A stretch of DNA of 64,000 nt from the NCBI RefSeq assembly GCF_034314045.1, contig NZ_JAVIWL010000001.1:4030001-4094000 (forward strand), read 5' to 3'. Positions 55,632 to 64,000 of the stretch are shown piece by piece. The position numbers and the translations under genes were made by a program. Numbering within the stretch: position 1 is the first letter of the stretch; every line of letters starts with the position of its first letter. Below the pieces are notes generated by a model. The model ran no database searches. It was not told the DNA's origin and saw nothing but the letters and a program-made list of their open reading frames with translations. This DNA is from Glaciimonas sp. CA11.2. GTDB lineage: Bacteria; Pseudomonadota; Gammaproteobacteria; Burkholderiales; Burkholderiaceae_D.

Positions 55632-56342
55632 ATGCGTAAGATTTTGATCGTTGACGATGACCAGAAAACCCGGATCTTGTTAAAGGCCTATCTTGAAAAA
55701 AATCAGTATGAAGTCATGCTGGCGCATAACGGCGAAACTTTTCTGGCAGAATTTCAGCGTTTTGCTGACGAGTTGTCGCTGGTTATCCTGGATGTCATGT
55801 TGCCTGACACGGATGGTTTTGCATTGTGTAAAATCGTCCGTCGCCGCTCAAATGTGCCGATTATCATGCTGACAGCCAGCTCAGATGAAACTGATCGGGT
55901 TGTTGGTCTGGAGTTAGGCGCGGATGATTATATGGGCAAGCCTTATAGCCCGCGCGAGTTGCTGGCGCGGATCAAGGCAATCCACCGGCGCATGGGATTC
56001 GATAACGCCGCTGCACCGCGGTATTACCGGTTTCTGGGTTTTACGCTGGATACGGTCGAAAGAACCGTTGTTGACGCCGAACAAAAACTGGTGGCGTTGA
56101 CTGGACTGGACTATCAATTGTTGAAGTATTTTGTCGCGCATCCGGGCGATATTTTGGATCGCACCGTATTGTGTGAAGAAACCCGAGGTCGGGATTCGGG
56201 GCCGATGGATCGTTCGCTGGATGTCCAGATTAGCAAGTTGCGAGATCGTCTGAACGATGATGGCAAATCACCGCAGTTGATCAAAACTGTACGTGGCGCA
56301 GGTTACGTATTTTCTGCTGACGTTGTTTCTTCCGCCATTTAG
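55632..56342 (+). CDS. OmpR/PhoB-family response regulator
   Basis: A 236-residue regulator: receiver domain with acidic D8/D9, phospho-acceptor D54 (VILDVMLPDTDGF), and Lys in MGKPYSPREL; then a winged-helix DNA-binding domain (residues ~135-230, VALTGLDYQLLKYFVAHPGD, RSLDVQISKLRDRL, IKTVRGAGYVF). It resembles GltR, which with GtrS controls glucose uptake in Pseudomonas. It probably acts on the divergent sugar operon. Histidine kinase follows directly. Confidence 0.95.
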   Translation: MRKILIVDDDQKTRILLKAYLEKNQYEVMLAHNGETFLAEFQRFADELSLVILDVMLPDTDGFALCKIVRRRSNVPIIMLTASSDETDRVVGLELGADDYMGKPYSPRELLARIKAIHRRMGFDNAAAPRYYRFLGFTLDTVERTVVDAEQKLVALTGLDYQLLKYFVAHPGDILDRTVLCEETRGRDSGPMDRSLDVQISKLRDRLNDDGKSPQLIKTVRGAGYVFSADVVSSAI

Positions 56343-56349
56343 GCTCAGG

Positions 56350-57849
56350 TTGGCAAACACAACTACCCATCGATTTATTACCCGTGTTTTGGCGCGGGTA
56401 TTGCCGCATTCGCTGCTTGGGCAATTGTCGGTGGTGATGGTGTTGGGCATATTAGTGACACAATTAGTCGGTGGGTTGATTTGGGCTACTCAACTACGAT
56501 CTAAATCAGAAATAGAAACCCGGATCGCGGCGCAGCATCTCGGTCATAGTGCCGTTAGTGCCATCCGTTATTTCAAGAGTTTGCCCGCCAATTATCGACC
56601 AATCATGATTCAGCAATTGCGCGAAATGGGCGGCACGCGCTTCTTCGTGAACGCCAATAACGCCCCGATTCTGATTCAACCAATTGGCAAGAACGCGTTA
56701 GCTGATCTGGCAAGCCAGACTGTCCTCAAAACTCTCAAGGAAGAGCTGCCATTTTTGCCCGAGTTTCGACTCGCTTTTGCGTGGCCGGATGATGTGAATG
56801 TATCAGACGACGGATTGAAAATTGCGGATTTACCGGACAATTGGGTACAACATATTTTATTGATTAAACCAAATCCCGCGCCAGTGTTGGTGATCCAGAC
56901 CCAGCTCGAACCGGGCAAATGGTTATATCTTGCGGCGCTGATGCCCAATCCCTATTTTTTGGAAAGTAACGGTCCTTTGTCGCCAGATCGTTTGGTATTG
57001 CAGGCTTTGTCGCTGGCGGCGGTATTGCTGCTATCGATATTGGTGGTGCGCTGGACGACGCGCCCGCTGGCCGCACTGTCGGATGCGGCAGAAGCTTTTG
57101 GAAAAGGTGAGACCGTACCAGAGTTGCCGGAAACCGGCAGTCGCGAGTTTGTCAAAACGGCGCGTGCCTTTAGCGCAATGCGTGAAAGGATAAAGCGTTA
57201 TCTGGAGGATCGCGAGCGTTTGTTCGCTTCTATCTCGCATGACTTGCGCACTCCCATTACGCGTCTGAAACTACGTACCGAACTGCTCGATGATGACGCG
57301 ATGCGCGCCGATTTTCACGAGGACCTGGATGAACTGGACATGATGGTGAAGGGCGCATTGCAATCGGTAAAGGATAGCGATATACATGAAAATCGTACCG
57401 AGGTCCGGCTTGATGCATTGATACAAAGAATGATCCGTGATGCGCTGATGGCCGGTCATGCGGTGGCATTTGAGGAATCTGGATTGACAGTGATGGCGAA
57501 ACCGCTGGCACTCAAACGTGCAATCGGCAACCTGTTTGATAATGCACTTTTTTACGCTGAAAGGGTGGAGATTTCTGTGCGGCAGATTAGCGCGCAGTCA
57601 GCAAATGAGGGGTCAGATAATATTGAAATTCAGATTCGGGATCATGGGCCTGGCGTGCCTGAACAGGCGTTTAGCAGTTTGTTCCAGCCTTATTTACGAC
57701 TTGCACATGGTCGTGAATTAAATGCCAACGGAATGGGACTTGGCCTGGGAATTGCGCGAAACATTGTGCAAGCGCATGGTGGGGAGTTATTGCTGGTGAA
57801 TCATCCTGAAGGTGGATTGGTGGCGACAATTGTGTTGCCGCGCACCTAA
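56350..57849 (+). CDS. Sensor histidine kinase partner of the OmpR-type regulator
   Basis: About 499 residues from a TTG at 56350; a GTG at 56293, overlapping the regulator gene by 50 bases, is the alternative, and no suitable ATG exists. Two transmembrane helices (LSVVMVLGILVTQLVGGLIW and LSLAAVLLLSILVV) flank a ~165-residue periplasmic domain. HAMP, HisKA (FASISHDLRTPITRLKLRTE, catalytic His) and HATPase (AIGNLFDNALFYA, DHGPGVPE, GMGLGLGIARNIV) follow. The layout is that of GtrS/EnvZ-type kinases. Confidence 0.93.
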   Translation: MANTTTHRFITRVLARVLPHSLLGQLSVVMVLGILVTQLVGGLIWATQLRSKSEIETRIAAQHLGHSAVSAIRYFKSLPANYRPIMIQQLREMGGTRFFVNANNAPILIQPIGKNALADLASQTVLKTLKEELPFLPEFRLAFAWPDDVNVSDDGLKIADLPDNWVQHILLIKPNPAPVLVIQTQLEPGKWLYLAALMPNPYFLESNGPLSPDRLVLQALSLAAVLLLSILVVRWTTRPLAALSDAAEAFGKGETVPELPETGSREFVKTARAFSAMRERIKRYLEDRERLFASISHDLRTPITRLKLRTELLDDDAMRADFHEDLDELDMMVKGALQSVKDSDIHENRTEVRLDALIQRMIRDALMAGHAVAFEESGLTVMAKPLALKRAIGNLFDNALFYAERVEISVRQISAQSANEGSDNIEIQIRDHGPGVPEQAFSSLFQPYLRLAHGRELNANGMGLGLGIARNIVQAHGGELLLVNHPEGGLVATIVLPRT

Positions 57850-57909
57850 AGATCAGTCTTGATTTTGACGCACTGATTGTTTCGCTCATTGTTTCATTTA
57901 TTGCTTCAT

Positions 57910-58605
57910 TTATTGTTTTGTATCGCCGTCTTTGTACATCTCAACGTTTTGCGCCACCAGAGAATAACCGGCATCGCCCATGTCGGTGGATGTTGGTTTA
58001 ACGTTTAATACGCCACTGATCCATACAGCATCCATCGTACGCACGCCCTTGATGGCGTTGGTGCTGTTGACGTGAATAATCTGGTTTGCAGGCGGCGGTG
58101 GTACATGGATGCAGCCGCCAAAATACGGAACGAGTAAGAATTCTTTGAGCGCATCGCCTTCGCGATCCAGCGACACCACGAATCCCGGAATTTTGACCAT
58201 TTTGCCGTTCATCGCAGGATTGATCGGTGCACTTTTCCAGTAATCCTTGGCTTTTTGGAGCGCTGCTTCTGCACGTGGATCAGCGTCGTCGAGCTTGTTA
58301 AGATCGATTCCCTTGAACGGCTTCATCGGGTCCCAACTGGCGGGGGCAAGGTCTTCCCATTTTATTTCTTGAAACGGCGACTTGATTGCTGGCGCAGTCT
58401 TGGTTGGGTTTGATGCTACCAGCGGATTCTGTTGCAGGCGGTCGCCAATTTTGTAGCCGCCATCTTGCGTCGCTAATTGTGCCGCCGCCGATGCTTTAAG
58501 CGCTGCTGTTGCATTGCGGTCAGCCACCACATAACGTCCTACCATTCCAGTACCCAGACCTGCGATGACGATTGCCAGGATCCATAAAAATATTTTCATA
58601 GCCAA
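57910..58605 (-). CDS. DUF3299 domain-containing protein
   Basis: A 231-residue protein with one N-terminal hydrophobic segment (residues ~4-22) and a periplasmic DUF3299 domain: VKIPGFVVSLDREGDALKEF, LLVPYFGGCIHVPPPPANQI and MDAVWISGVLNV. DUF3299 is an OB-like domain of unknown function, often beside metal-related ABC transporters. Here it lies 10 bases after an FtsX-type permease gene in a four-gene operon. Confidence 0.9.
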   Translation of the reverse strand: MAMKIFLWILAIVIAGLGTGMVGRYVVADRNATAALKASAAAQLATQDGGYKIGDRLQQNPLVASNPTKTAPAIKSPFQEIKWEDLAPASWDPMKPFKGIDLNKLDDADPRAEAALQKAKDYWKSAPINPAMNGKMVKIPGFVVSLDREGDALKEFLLVPYFGGCIHVPPPPANQIIHVNSTNAIKGVRTMDAVWISGVLNVKPTSTDMGDAGYSLVAQNVEMYKDGDTKQ

Positions 58606-58615
58606 CCTCTTATAT

Positions 58616-59878
58616 TTACACTCGGGGCGTTAATCCGTCGGATAGACTGAGCCGATACGCTCGCAATCCCGGCAGCAGACTAGCGACCAGACCGCCAATG
58701 ATGGTCCATAGCAATAGGAATAATTCTCCTGTCGTGGGGAGTGCTGGATGTAAGGCGATACCGAATTCCGTCACCAATAGCGGTCCTAGCATCACAATGG
58801 CGAGATTTAATATCACAATCCCGAGCAGTACGCCGATCAACATCACGACAAAACCCTCTATTGCGAGCAGAAAAAAGATGTCTATCGGGTGCGCGCCCAC
58901 GGAGCGCAGGATGGCTAACTCGCGACGTCGTTCGCCCAGACTGGCAAGGATAGAGGATACCAATCCGGCCAGTCCGACGACGACGACCATGGCGGAGACG
59001 GCTAACAGCGCTTTTTCGCCGATACCGACCACTTGCCACAACTCATCCAATGCGACGCCCGGCAAGACCGCCATCTGCGGATCGTCCTTATCGTCGGCAA
59101 TGGCGCGCTGCAAGGCAAAAACGCTGGCACGATTTTTTAGTCCTACGAGAACGGCCGTGACAGTTTTGGGCGTCAGATCGAATTTTTTAACCATTTCCGA
59201 TGGGATCATCAATCCCTTGATCGGCGCGCCGCCTTCCCAGTCGAGATGGATCGCTTCCATCCCGTCGAGGCCGATGTGTACGGTGCGATCGACCGGCGTT
59301 CCGGTTATCGCTAAAATTCCACTGACGACGAAGGGTTTATCAGCATGTTCGGTCAAATGCGCATCGCCGCTTCCATGGCTGAGGATAATTTTGTCACCGA
59401 GTTTGTAGTGCAATTGTTGTGCGACGTCGGCCCCGAGTACGGTCTGAAACACGTCATGGAACGGCTGGCCAGATGCGAAAAGCAGCGGTTGTTTGTCGCC
59501 ATAGTGAAAATGCGTGAAATAGTCGCCATTGGTTGCCAACACGGGAAAGCCACGATGCGAGTCGCCCAGCGATAGCGGAATAGTCCAGGCAACGGCGGGA
59601 TTATGCGCGAGTTTTTGGGCGCTATCCCAACCGATATTGTTGGTGGCGCCACCGATATGAAAGATCGCATAAAGCATCAGTTGCACTGAGCTGGTACGGG
59701 CACCGACCACCAGATCAGTACCGGATACGGATTGGGAAAAACTCTCGCGCACGTCGTGCCGAATACGCTCTATGCCCAATAACAATGTCGTTGATAAGGC
59801 AATTGCTAATAGGATTAGCCCAAGTGTAAAGCGGCGATTCCATGCACTGCGCGCGGCCAGACGAATCAGCATGCTCAT
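58616..59878 (-). CDS. FtsX/MacB-type ABC transporter permease
   Basis: A 420-residue permease: N-terminal transmembrane helix (residues ~17-37), a ~240-residue periplasmic domain and three C-terminal helices with the family block SILASLGERRRELAILRSVG. Such proteins do not usually carry solutes through the membrane by themselves; they work by mechanotransmission. It overlaps the ATPase gene by four bases. Confidence 0.93.
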   Translation of the reverse strand: MSMLIRLAARSAWNRRFTLGLILLAIALSTTLLLGIERIRHDVRESFSQSVSGTDLVVGARTSSVQLMLYAIFHIGGATNNIGWDSAQKLAHNPAVAWTIPLSLGDSHRGFPVLATNGDYFTHFHYGDKQPLLFASGQPFHDVFQTVLGADVAQQLHYKLGDKIILSHGSGDAHLTEHADKPFVVSGILAITGTPVDRTVHIGLDGMEAIHLDWEGGAPIKGLMIPSEMVKKFDLTPKTVTAVLVGLKNRASVFALQRAIADDKDDPQMAVLPGVALDELWQVVGIGEKALLAVSAMVVVVGLAGLVSSILASLGERRRELAILRSVGAHPIDIFFLLAIEGFVVMLIGVLLGIVILNLAIVMLGPLLVTEFGIALHPALPTTGELFLLLWTIIGGLVASLLPGLRAYRLSLSDGLTPRV

Positions 59879-60588
59879 GCCTGATCCTCCAGGTGGGCAG
59901 CATGATTGAGTTCGTTTAACGCTAACCGGTGGCTAAAGCGCGATGCCAGCCGCTGATCATGGCTAACGAAGAGCAACGTAGAACGTGCTTGTTCACACTC
60001 TCGCTGCATCAGATCCAGGAACCGTTGTTGGCGATCGGCGTCGAGTGCTGATGTTGGTTCGTCGGCAACGATGATCTCGGGTTGGCCGATCAATGCGCGG
60101 GCGGCAGCAACCCGTTGTTGCTGCCCTATGGATAGTTGCGTCACCGGTTTGCGCCATAACGATGGTGCCAGATCAAGACTGTGTAGTAAAGATTCAGCAG
60201 CATTCCGTAACGTGGTGCCCTGCGCCACTGCACGTTGGCGTCGATAGCGGGAAAAATGGCATGGAAGCAATACATTATCGAGGATTGATAAGTACGGAAT
60301 CAAATTGAATTGCTGGAAAATAAAACCTATGTGATCAACCCTAAACTGGTCTCGCGCCGAGGCAGAAATACTATGGAGCTCAGTATCAAGTATCGTGATG
60401 GTTCCGCGTTGCGGCACCACAATACCGCCGATCAATGCCAGCAATGTGCTTTTGCCACTACCACTTGGCCCCGCGATAAATACCTGATCCTGACGATCTA
60501 CCTTTAATGCATCCATTTGCAAGGTCGGCACAGACTGTCCGGGCCAACTGAACGATACGTCATCTAATTTAATGACTACTTCACTCAT
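59875..60588 (-). CDS. ABC transporter ATP-binding protein (LolD/MacB type)
   Basis: A 237-residue ATPase with Walker A AGPSGSGKST, Q-loop FIFQQFNLIPYLSI, signature LSIGQQQRVAAARAL, Walker B EIIVADEPTSALD and H-loop LFVSHDQ. It is the partner of the FtsX-type permease and starts 15 bases after the DUF2796 gene. Confidence 0.95.
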   Translation of the reverse strand: MSEVVIKLDDVSFSWPGQSVPTLQMDALKVDRQDQVFIAGPSGSGKSTLLALIGGIVVPQRGTITILDTELHSISASARDQFRVDHIGFIFQQFNLIPYLSILDNVLLPCHFSRYRRQRAVAQGTTLRNAAESLLHSLDLAPSLWRKPVTQLSIGQQQRVAAARALIGQPEIIVADEPTSALDADRQQRFLDLMQRECEQARSTLLFVSHDQRLASRFSHRLALNELNHAAHLEDQA

Positions 60589-60603
60589 GACATTACACGC
60601 ATT

Positions 60604-61167
60604 TTATTCCCAGGACAGAAGTGTGGCCGATGGTCGTAGCGTGGCGGCTAGCTGGTTTTTTTGCGTCACCATTTGCACATCAATTTTCTGAAAGCCTTTG
60701 AATTTTGCAAATAAGTTAACGTCAATAGTTTTTAAAAGATGAGGATTTTCACACTGTAAAACGATATCGGCATCAAGGTCAGCATGTACCGCTGCTTTTG
60801 CGGTGGCGTTGATCTTGGTCGCAGGCGTTGGCGACTCGCCAAGGAGTATCGGATCGATCGCATTGGATGCCAGTTTGACCGATATAGGGCGACATTCTGC
60901 GGCAGGCGTTGTCACGAATATTTTGCTGGCGTTGCGAAGTTGAAGCGCCATTTTTTGGGCCGCCGCGCGATCTTTGGTATTTTTTGCGGCGTGCTCGAAT
61001 CCGAGCAGATTGATTAATGGTGTGTCCAGATGGAGCGTAATTTGTGCGCCATCAATTGCCACATCCAGTTTGCCGACGCCATGGACGTGTGCTTCGTGCG
61101 CGATTGCAGGTGAGAGTGCCAAGCAGAGCAGGGCGCTAATGGCGACGCTAGAAAATATGTGCTTCAT
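60604..61167 (-). CDS. DUF2796 (ZrgA-like) periplasmic protein
   Basis: A 187-residue secreted protein. From the ATG at 61167 (AAGGA just upstream) it has a signal peptide ending ALSPAIA and a mature start HEAHVHGVGKLDVAIDGAQI, the DUF2796 hallmark. Upstream in-frame starts exist. DUF2796 includes ZrgA, the zinc-binding component of the Vibrio cholerae Zrg system, which likewise is encoded with an ABC ATPase and permease. Family members commonly carry a His-rich loop; here the middle region (LLGESPTPATKINATAKAAV) lacks it. It heads the operon. Confidence 0.88.
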   Translation of the reverse strand: MKHIFSSVAISALLCLALSPAIAHEAHVHGVGKLDVAIDGAQITLHLDTPLINLLGFEHAAKNTKDRAAAQKMALQLRNASKIFVTTPAAECRPISVKLASNAIDPILLGESPTPATKINATAKAAVHADLDADIVLQCENPHLLKTIDVNLFAKFKGFQKIDVQMVTQKNQLAATLRPSATLLSWE

Positions 61168-61326
61168 GTTGTCCTTCATATTTTTTGATTCAATGTCGAC
61201 TAAATTTGCAGGTATGTTTATTGTGCAACAGTGTTGCATTATAAATCTAAACCATCTTTTCGTTGATCGGAGAATGTTTCAATTGGTGACAGTTATTGTG
61301 TTTATTTTGTTTTCAATGGTCCGTTT

Positions 61327-62187
61327 CTAAGGGGCCAGCAAAGACGCCAATAACCAACCGCCAGCTTGGCCCAATCCATGTCTTCTAGACCAGACTGCGT
61401 CAACCTGAACCGATTTTGGCCATCCGCGTACTTGTAGTTCCAGTAAGCCATCGGCGGCGAAGCGTTGTGCCAACCATCGTGGAAGCTCGGCCCAACCGAA
61501 GCCCAGTTCCGTCATCTCAAGCAGTAATAAGTAGCTGGAAGCCGACCAGCAAAGGCCACGGCGGCGCTCGATGATGTCATTAAGGTAAGTGTTGAGCCGG
61601 AGTTCACGGGCGTTGTGCAGCATTTCCGTGGTGACAGGCGTAGCAGTTGCGAGAGGGTGACGCTTGCTGACATACAACCCAATCTCTGAACGTTCAGACA
61701 TGGATTCGAATCCCACGTCGGGTGGATAGTCTGGCTGCGCGCCGACCAAACCAAGCTGCGCGCGGCCTTCTTGTACCAGGGCGACAACGTCGGTATGTTC
61801 GGCAATCATGCATTCAAGTTCCAACTCAGGGTAACGCTGTTCAAATTCGGTCAGGATCGATTCGAAGCGATTCGATTGATACATATCTGATAACACTAAT
61901 GTAAGCGTCGGTTCCAAGCCATCAGCCAGTCGATGGGCTGAACGGGACAGACGATCATTGGCGTCCAGCACTTGTTGTGCGTGGATTAACATCGCTTTGC
62001 CATGTTCAGTCAAAGTAGGCCGCCGCGTAGTGCGGTCAAACAATAGTAGGCCAAAATCAATTTCGAGATTGGCGATGGCCTCGCTGACGGTTGACTGTTG
62101 TTTGTTCAATTTGCGCGCAGCAGCGGAGAACGATCCTAACGTTGCCGCTTCGACAAACATGAATAAAGATTCAAGAGAATGTGACAT
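61327..62187 (-). CDS. LysR-family transcriptional regulator
   Basis: A 286-residue LysR protein with N-terminal HTH (SLFMFVEAATLGSFSAAARK, LNKQQSTVSEAIANLEIDFG) and effector domain. It is divergent from the PACE efflux gene (62314), the arrangement known for AceR/aceI, so it probably regulates that gene. Confidence 0.93.
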   Translation of the reverse strand: MSHSLESLFMFVEAATLGSFSAAARKLNKQQSTVSEAIANLEIDFGLLLFDRTTRRPTLTEHGKAMLIHAQQVLDANDRLSRSAHRLADGLEPTLTLVLSDMYQSNRFESILTEFEQRYPELELECMIAEHTDVVALVQEGRAQLGLVGAQPDYPPDVGFESMSERSEIGLYVSKRHPLATATPVTTEMLHNARELRLNTYLNDIIERRRGLCWSASSYLLLLEMTELGFGWAELPRWLAQRFAADGLLELQVRGWPKSVQVDAVWSRRHGLGQAGGWLLASLLAP

Positions 62188-62313
62188 GACCGAGGTTATT
62201 TCAGTTGTTTATATTTTAATATATCGGAAATTCCGATGGTTACTCATTTTTTAGTATCAGTAAAAGCAAGGAGAATAGCAAGGATCAGTTATAAATAAAG
62301 CTTAGGAGCTTGT

Positions 62314-62841
62314 ATGCGTATCACCGAACACACCAGTCACGTCAGTCACGTCAGTCACGTCAGTCAGACCAGTGACACCAGCCAGACCAATAAAACCAAT
62401 AATATCCATACCAAAAAATCGTTTGCCGAGCGCGGATTTCACGCCTTGACCTTCGAGTTGTTGGCCGTTGCCATCAGCGCGCCGGCACTGTCCTGGCTAA
62501 TGGGTGTATCGATGGCCCACGCTGGCTTGCTTACATTAATGATTTCGCTCATTGCGATGGTTTGGAATGTTGTCTTTAATGCGCTGTTTGACCGGATTGA
62601 GCGACGTATGAATCTGGTACGGACATTTGGCGTTCGTGTCATTCATGCAATTTCATTCGAATTAGGACTGATTGTGACGGTGGTTCCATTGGCCGCGTGG
62701 TGGTTGAATTTGAGTTTGCTGGATGCGTTCGTGCTCGATATCGGCTTGCTCCTTTTCTTTTTGCCCTATACGTTGCTGTTCAACATAGGCTACGACAAAG
62801 TACGCGAAGCCCTGATTAAAAGACGCCTGGCAACTTCTTAA
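62314..62841 (+). CDS. PACE-family multidrug/biocide efflux protein
   Basis: A 175-residue membrane protein with four helices built from two tandem bacterial transmembrane-pair domains: ERGFHALTFELLAVAISAPA and VRVIHAISFELGLIVTVVPL, with the conserved WN(V/L)xFN and Glu in the first helix of each. PACE proteins such as AceI export chlorhexidine and short-chain diamines. An unusual ~35-residue Ser/Thr/His-rich N-terminal extension (TSHVSHVSHVSQTSDTSQT) is encoded by 9-bp repeats. CTTAGGAGCTTGT precedes the ATG. Confidence 0.92.
   Translation: MRITEHTSHVSHVSHVSQTSDTSQTNKTNNIHTKKSFAERGFHALTFELLAVAISAPALSWLMGVSMAHAGLLTLMISLIAMVWNVVFNALFDRIERRMNLVRTFGVRVIHAISFELGLIVTVVPLAAWWLNLSLLDAFVLDIGLLLFFLPYTLLFNIGYDKVREALIKRRLATS
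62325..62394. repeat. 9-bp repeats (GTCAGTCAC-type) in the PACE gene 5' end
   Basis: GTCAGTCAC-like units are repeated from about 62334, degrading into ACCAGT/ACCAAT units, and encode the Ser/Thr/His/Asn-rich N-terminus. Unit length is a multiple of three so copy-number changes would keep the frame. Confidence 0.8.
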
Positions 62842-63162
62842 CCGCAACAAAACCGTTCTGAACGTTGTTTGGGGCGGACTCTCATTGCACTGGTTTGTCA
62901 GTAGGTGCGCGGCTCATGCCAGCTTTATAAATCCAGTTTGATTGCCCACTGCGCAACAATGGATCAATAGGCCCGATCACGCAGGTTATCTCTGTGATGG
63001 TTTATTTTTTACTGTTAGCCCGATTTCATTTTTCTCCAACGTTGAACAGGTGGCGTAACGCCCCGATTGCAACGCATCAGATCGACTTTTCTGCTAATAC
63101 GCTACTAAAATTAACGCTCTACTGAAATCGTGCATTTCTTACACAATAGAAAATCACGTTTT
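62842..63162. other. Intergenic region, no gene seen
   Basis: The 321 bases between the PACE and MATE genes show no supported open frame or clear hairpin. Confidence 0.5.
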
Positions 63163-64000
63163 ATGCACAACACTTCCACAAAATCCCTGTTAAAACAATT
63201 TATTGCCTTAGCGATTCCGACTTTGCTTTCAGGTTGGGTGTACACCCTCTACACGTTCGTTGACGGCATTTTTATAGGACGCTATCTCGGGGCAGAATCA
63301 CTAGCGGCGCTCAATCTGCTGGTCCCTTTGTTGTATGTGCCTTATGCCGTCAGTCTGATGATTGGCGTCGGCGGTGCGACGTTAATTGCACGTTTATCTG
63401 GCGAGGGACGCTTCGATGAAGCGCGTCGCGTATTTACTCAAGCGTTATGGACGATGCTTGCTATAGGCATTGGGCTAAGCGTCGTGGTGTTAACCAACAC
63501 GTCAAAAATAGCAGAAATGATGGGCGCGACCGGCCATTTGGCAATTCTGGTGGAAGACTATCTGCGCGCATACGCATGGTTTATTTTGTTTGCGCAAGCG
63601 TTGTACGCGCTAGAATTTTTCTTACGTACCGAGGGGACAAAAGCGGCGACATTTGGTTTGTACGCGATGTTGTTGGGTGCCTTTGTGAATGTTGTTTTAG
63701 ATTATTACTTTATCGTTGTCCTTCCGCTTGGCATGCAAGGGGCTGGATTGGCGACGGGAATCAGTATGCTGGTCTCGAGTTTCACCATGTTGAGTTATCA
63801 CGTTTTCAAAGCAAAAAATATCAAACCTTGCTGGAATGCGTTTAAAGATGGCAGTAATGTCGGAACGATTTTGTACAACGGTTCGTCGGAATTTTTGGGA
63901 GCGATTGCCGCCGTCGTCACCATCTTTGTTTTCAATCGACTAGTGTTGAACACATATGGTGAGAGCGGATTGGCCGCTTACGCTATTTTGGAATACATGA
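63163..64000 (+). CDS. MATE-family efflux transporter, N-terminal part (cut by window edge)
   Basis: The frame from the ATG at 63163 stays open to the window end (279 residues of an expected ~450). It starts MHNTSTKSLLKQFIALAIPT and contains the MATE/MepA-type VDGIFIGRYLGAESLAALNL, then MIGVGGATLIARLSGEGR and several long hydrophobic helices. MATE proteins export cationic drugs using Na+ or H+ gradients. It may be functionally linked to the adjacent PACE efflux gene. No strong Shine-Dalgarno is seen. Confidence 0.9.
   Translation, partial: MHNTSTKSLLKQFIALAIPTLLSGWVYTLYTFVDGIFIGRYLGAESLAALNLLVPLLYVPYAVSLMIGVGGATLIARLSGEGRFDEARRVFTQALWTMLAIGIGLSVVVLTNTSKIAEMMGATGHLAILVEDYLRAYAWFILFAQALYALEFFLRTEGTKAATFGLYAMLLGAFVNVVLDYYFIVVLPLGMQGAGLATGISMLVSSFTMLSYHVFKAKNIKPCWNAFKDGSNVGTILYNGSSEFLGAIAAVVTIFVFNRLVLNTYGESGLAAYAILEYM

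Noticed and set aside
57850..57909. Short ATTTATTG/TTTCATT direct repeats between the kinase and DUF3299 genes
   Set aside because: Only about two and a half degenerate A/T-rich units; no structure or function indicated.

Overview
The window looks like the chromosome of a betaproteobacterium of order Burkholderiales, most likely Oxalobacteraceae (Collimonas/Glaciimonas/Herminiimonas type). The evidence is a FlhDC-controlled flagellar regulon beside motAB-cheAW, LIV-type ABC operons mixed with acyl-CoA genes, and short dispersed palindromes of a kind I associate with this group. The family placement is inference from gene content, not a phylogenetic test.

Layout. (1) 1-7252: the 3' end of one LIV-type binding-protein gene, a class III CoA-transferase, a repeat-rich island (36-bp minisatellite plus dispersed palindromes, 1.86-2.52 kb), then a complete LivKHMGF-type transporter ending in a hairpin terminator. 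(2) 7365-13862: a LysR regulator divergent from an acyl-CoA operon (nitronate monooxygenase-like, DUF35 zinc ribbon, thiolase-like protein without the thiolase cysteine, SDR, enoyl-CoA hydratase), closed by a terminator and followed by a convergent CitE-like lyase. The DUF35/thiolase-like pair resembles the steroid side-chain retro-aldolases, so the whole region may import and degrade an unusual acyl-CoA-forming substrate. (3) 14101-25764, minus strand: fliFGHIJKLMNOPQR in canonical order. (4) 26178-32962, plus strand: fliE, fliC, fliD, fliS, fliT, a second FliK-like gene and an FlhB C-terminal paralogue; sigma-28-like promoters precede fliC and fliD. (5) 33277-37903: a NarL-type regulator, a CheW, a membrane histidine kinase without receiver, and a REC-Hpt protein, which together hold all parts of a split phosphorelay. 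(6) 38186-44375: flhDC, motAB, cheA and a second cheW; no cheY, cheB, cheR, cheZ or chemoreceptor follows. (7) 44660-45442: an isolated SDR.

(8) 45660-53658, minus strand: an amino-sugar (probably N-acetylglucosamine) locus with binding protein, two permeases, ATPase, BadF-type kinase, NagA deacetylase and a SIS-domain deaminase. Divergent from it (54204-57849) are an orphan GtsA-like binding protein, an OmpR-family regulator and a histidine kinase, which I read as a sugar-sensing module controlling the neighbouring uptake genes. (9) 57910-61167, minus strand: DUF2796 protein, ABC ATPase, FtsX-type permease and DUF3299 protein, resembling the Vibrio Zrg zinc system. (10) 61327-62841: LysR regulator divergent from a PACE-family efflux protein; the window ends inside a MATE efflux gene (63163 onward).

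No rRNA, tRNA, CRISPR array or complete insertion sequence was recognised. A 116-bp MITE-like inverted-repeat element (49031-49146) supplies the end of the sugar ATPase gene. All similarity statements come from reading the translations; no database search was possible.
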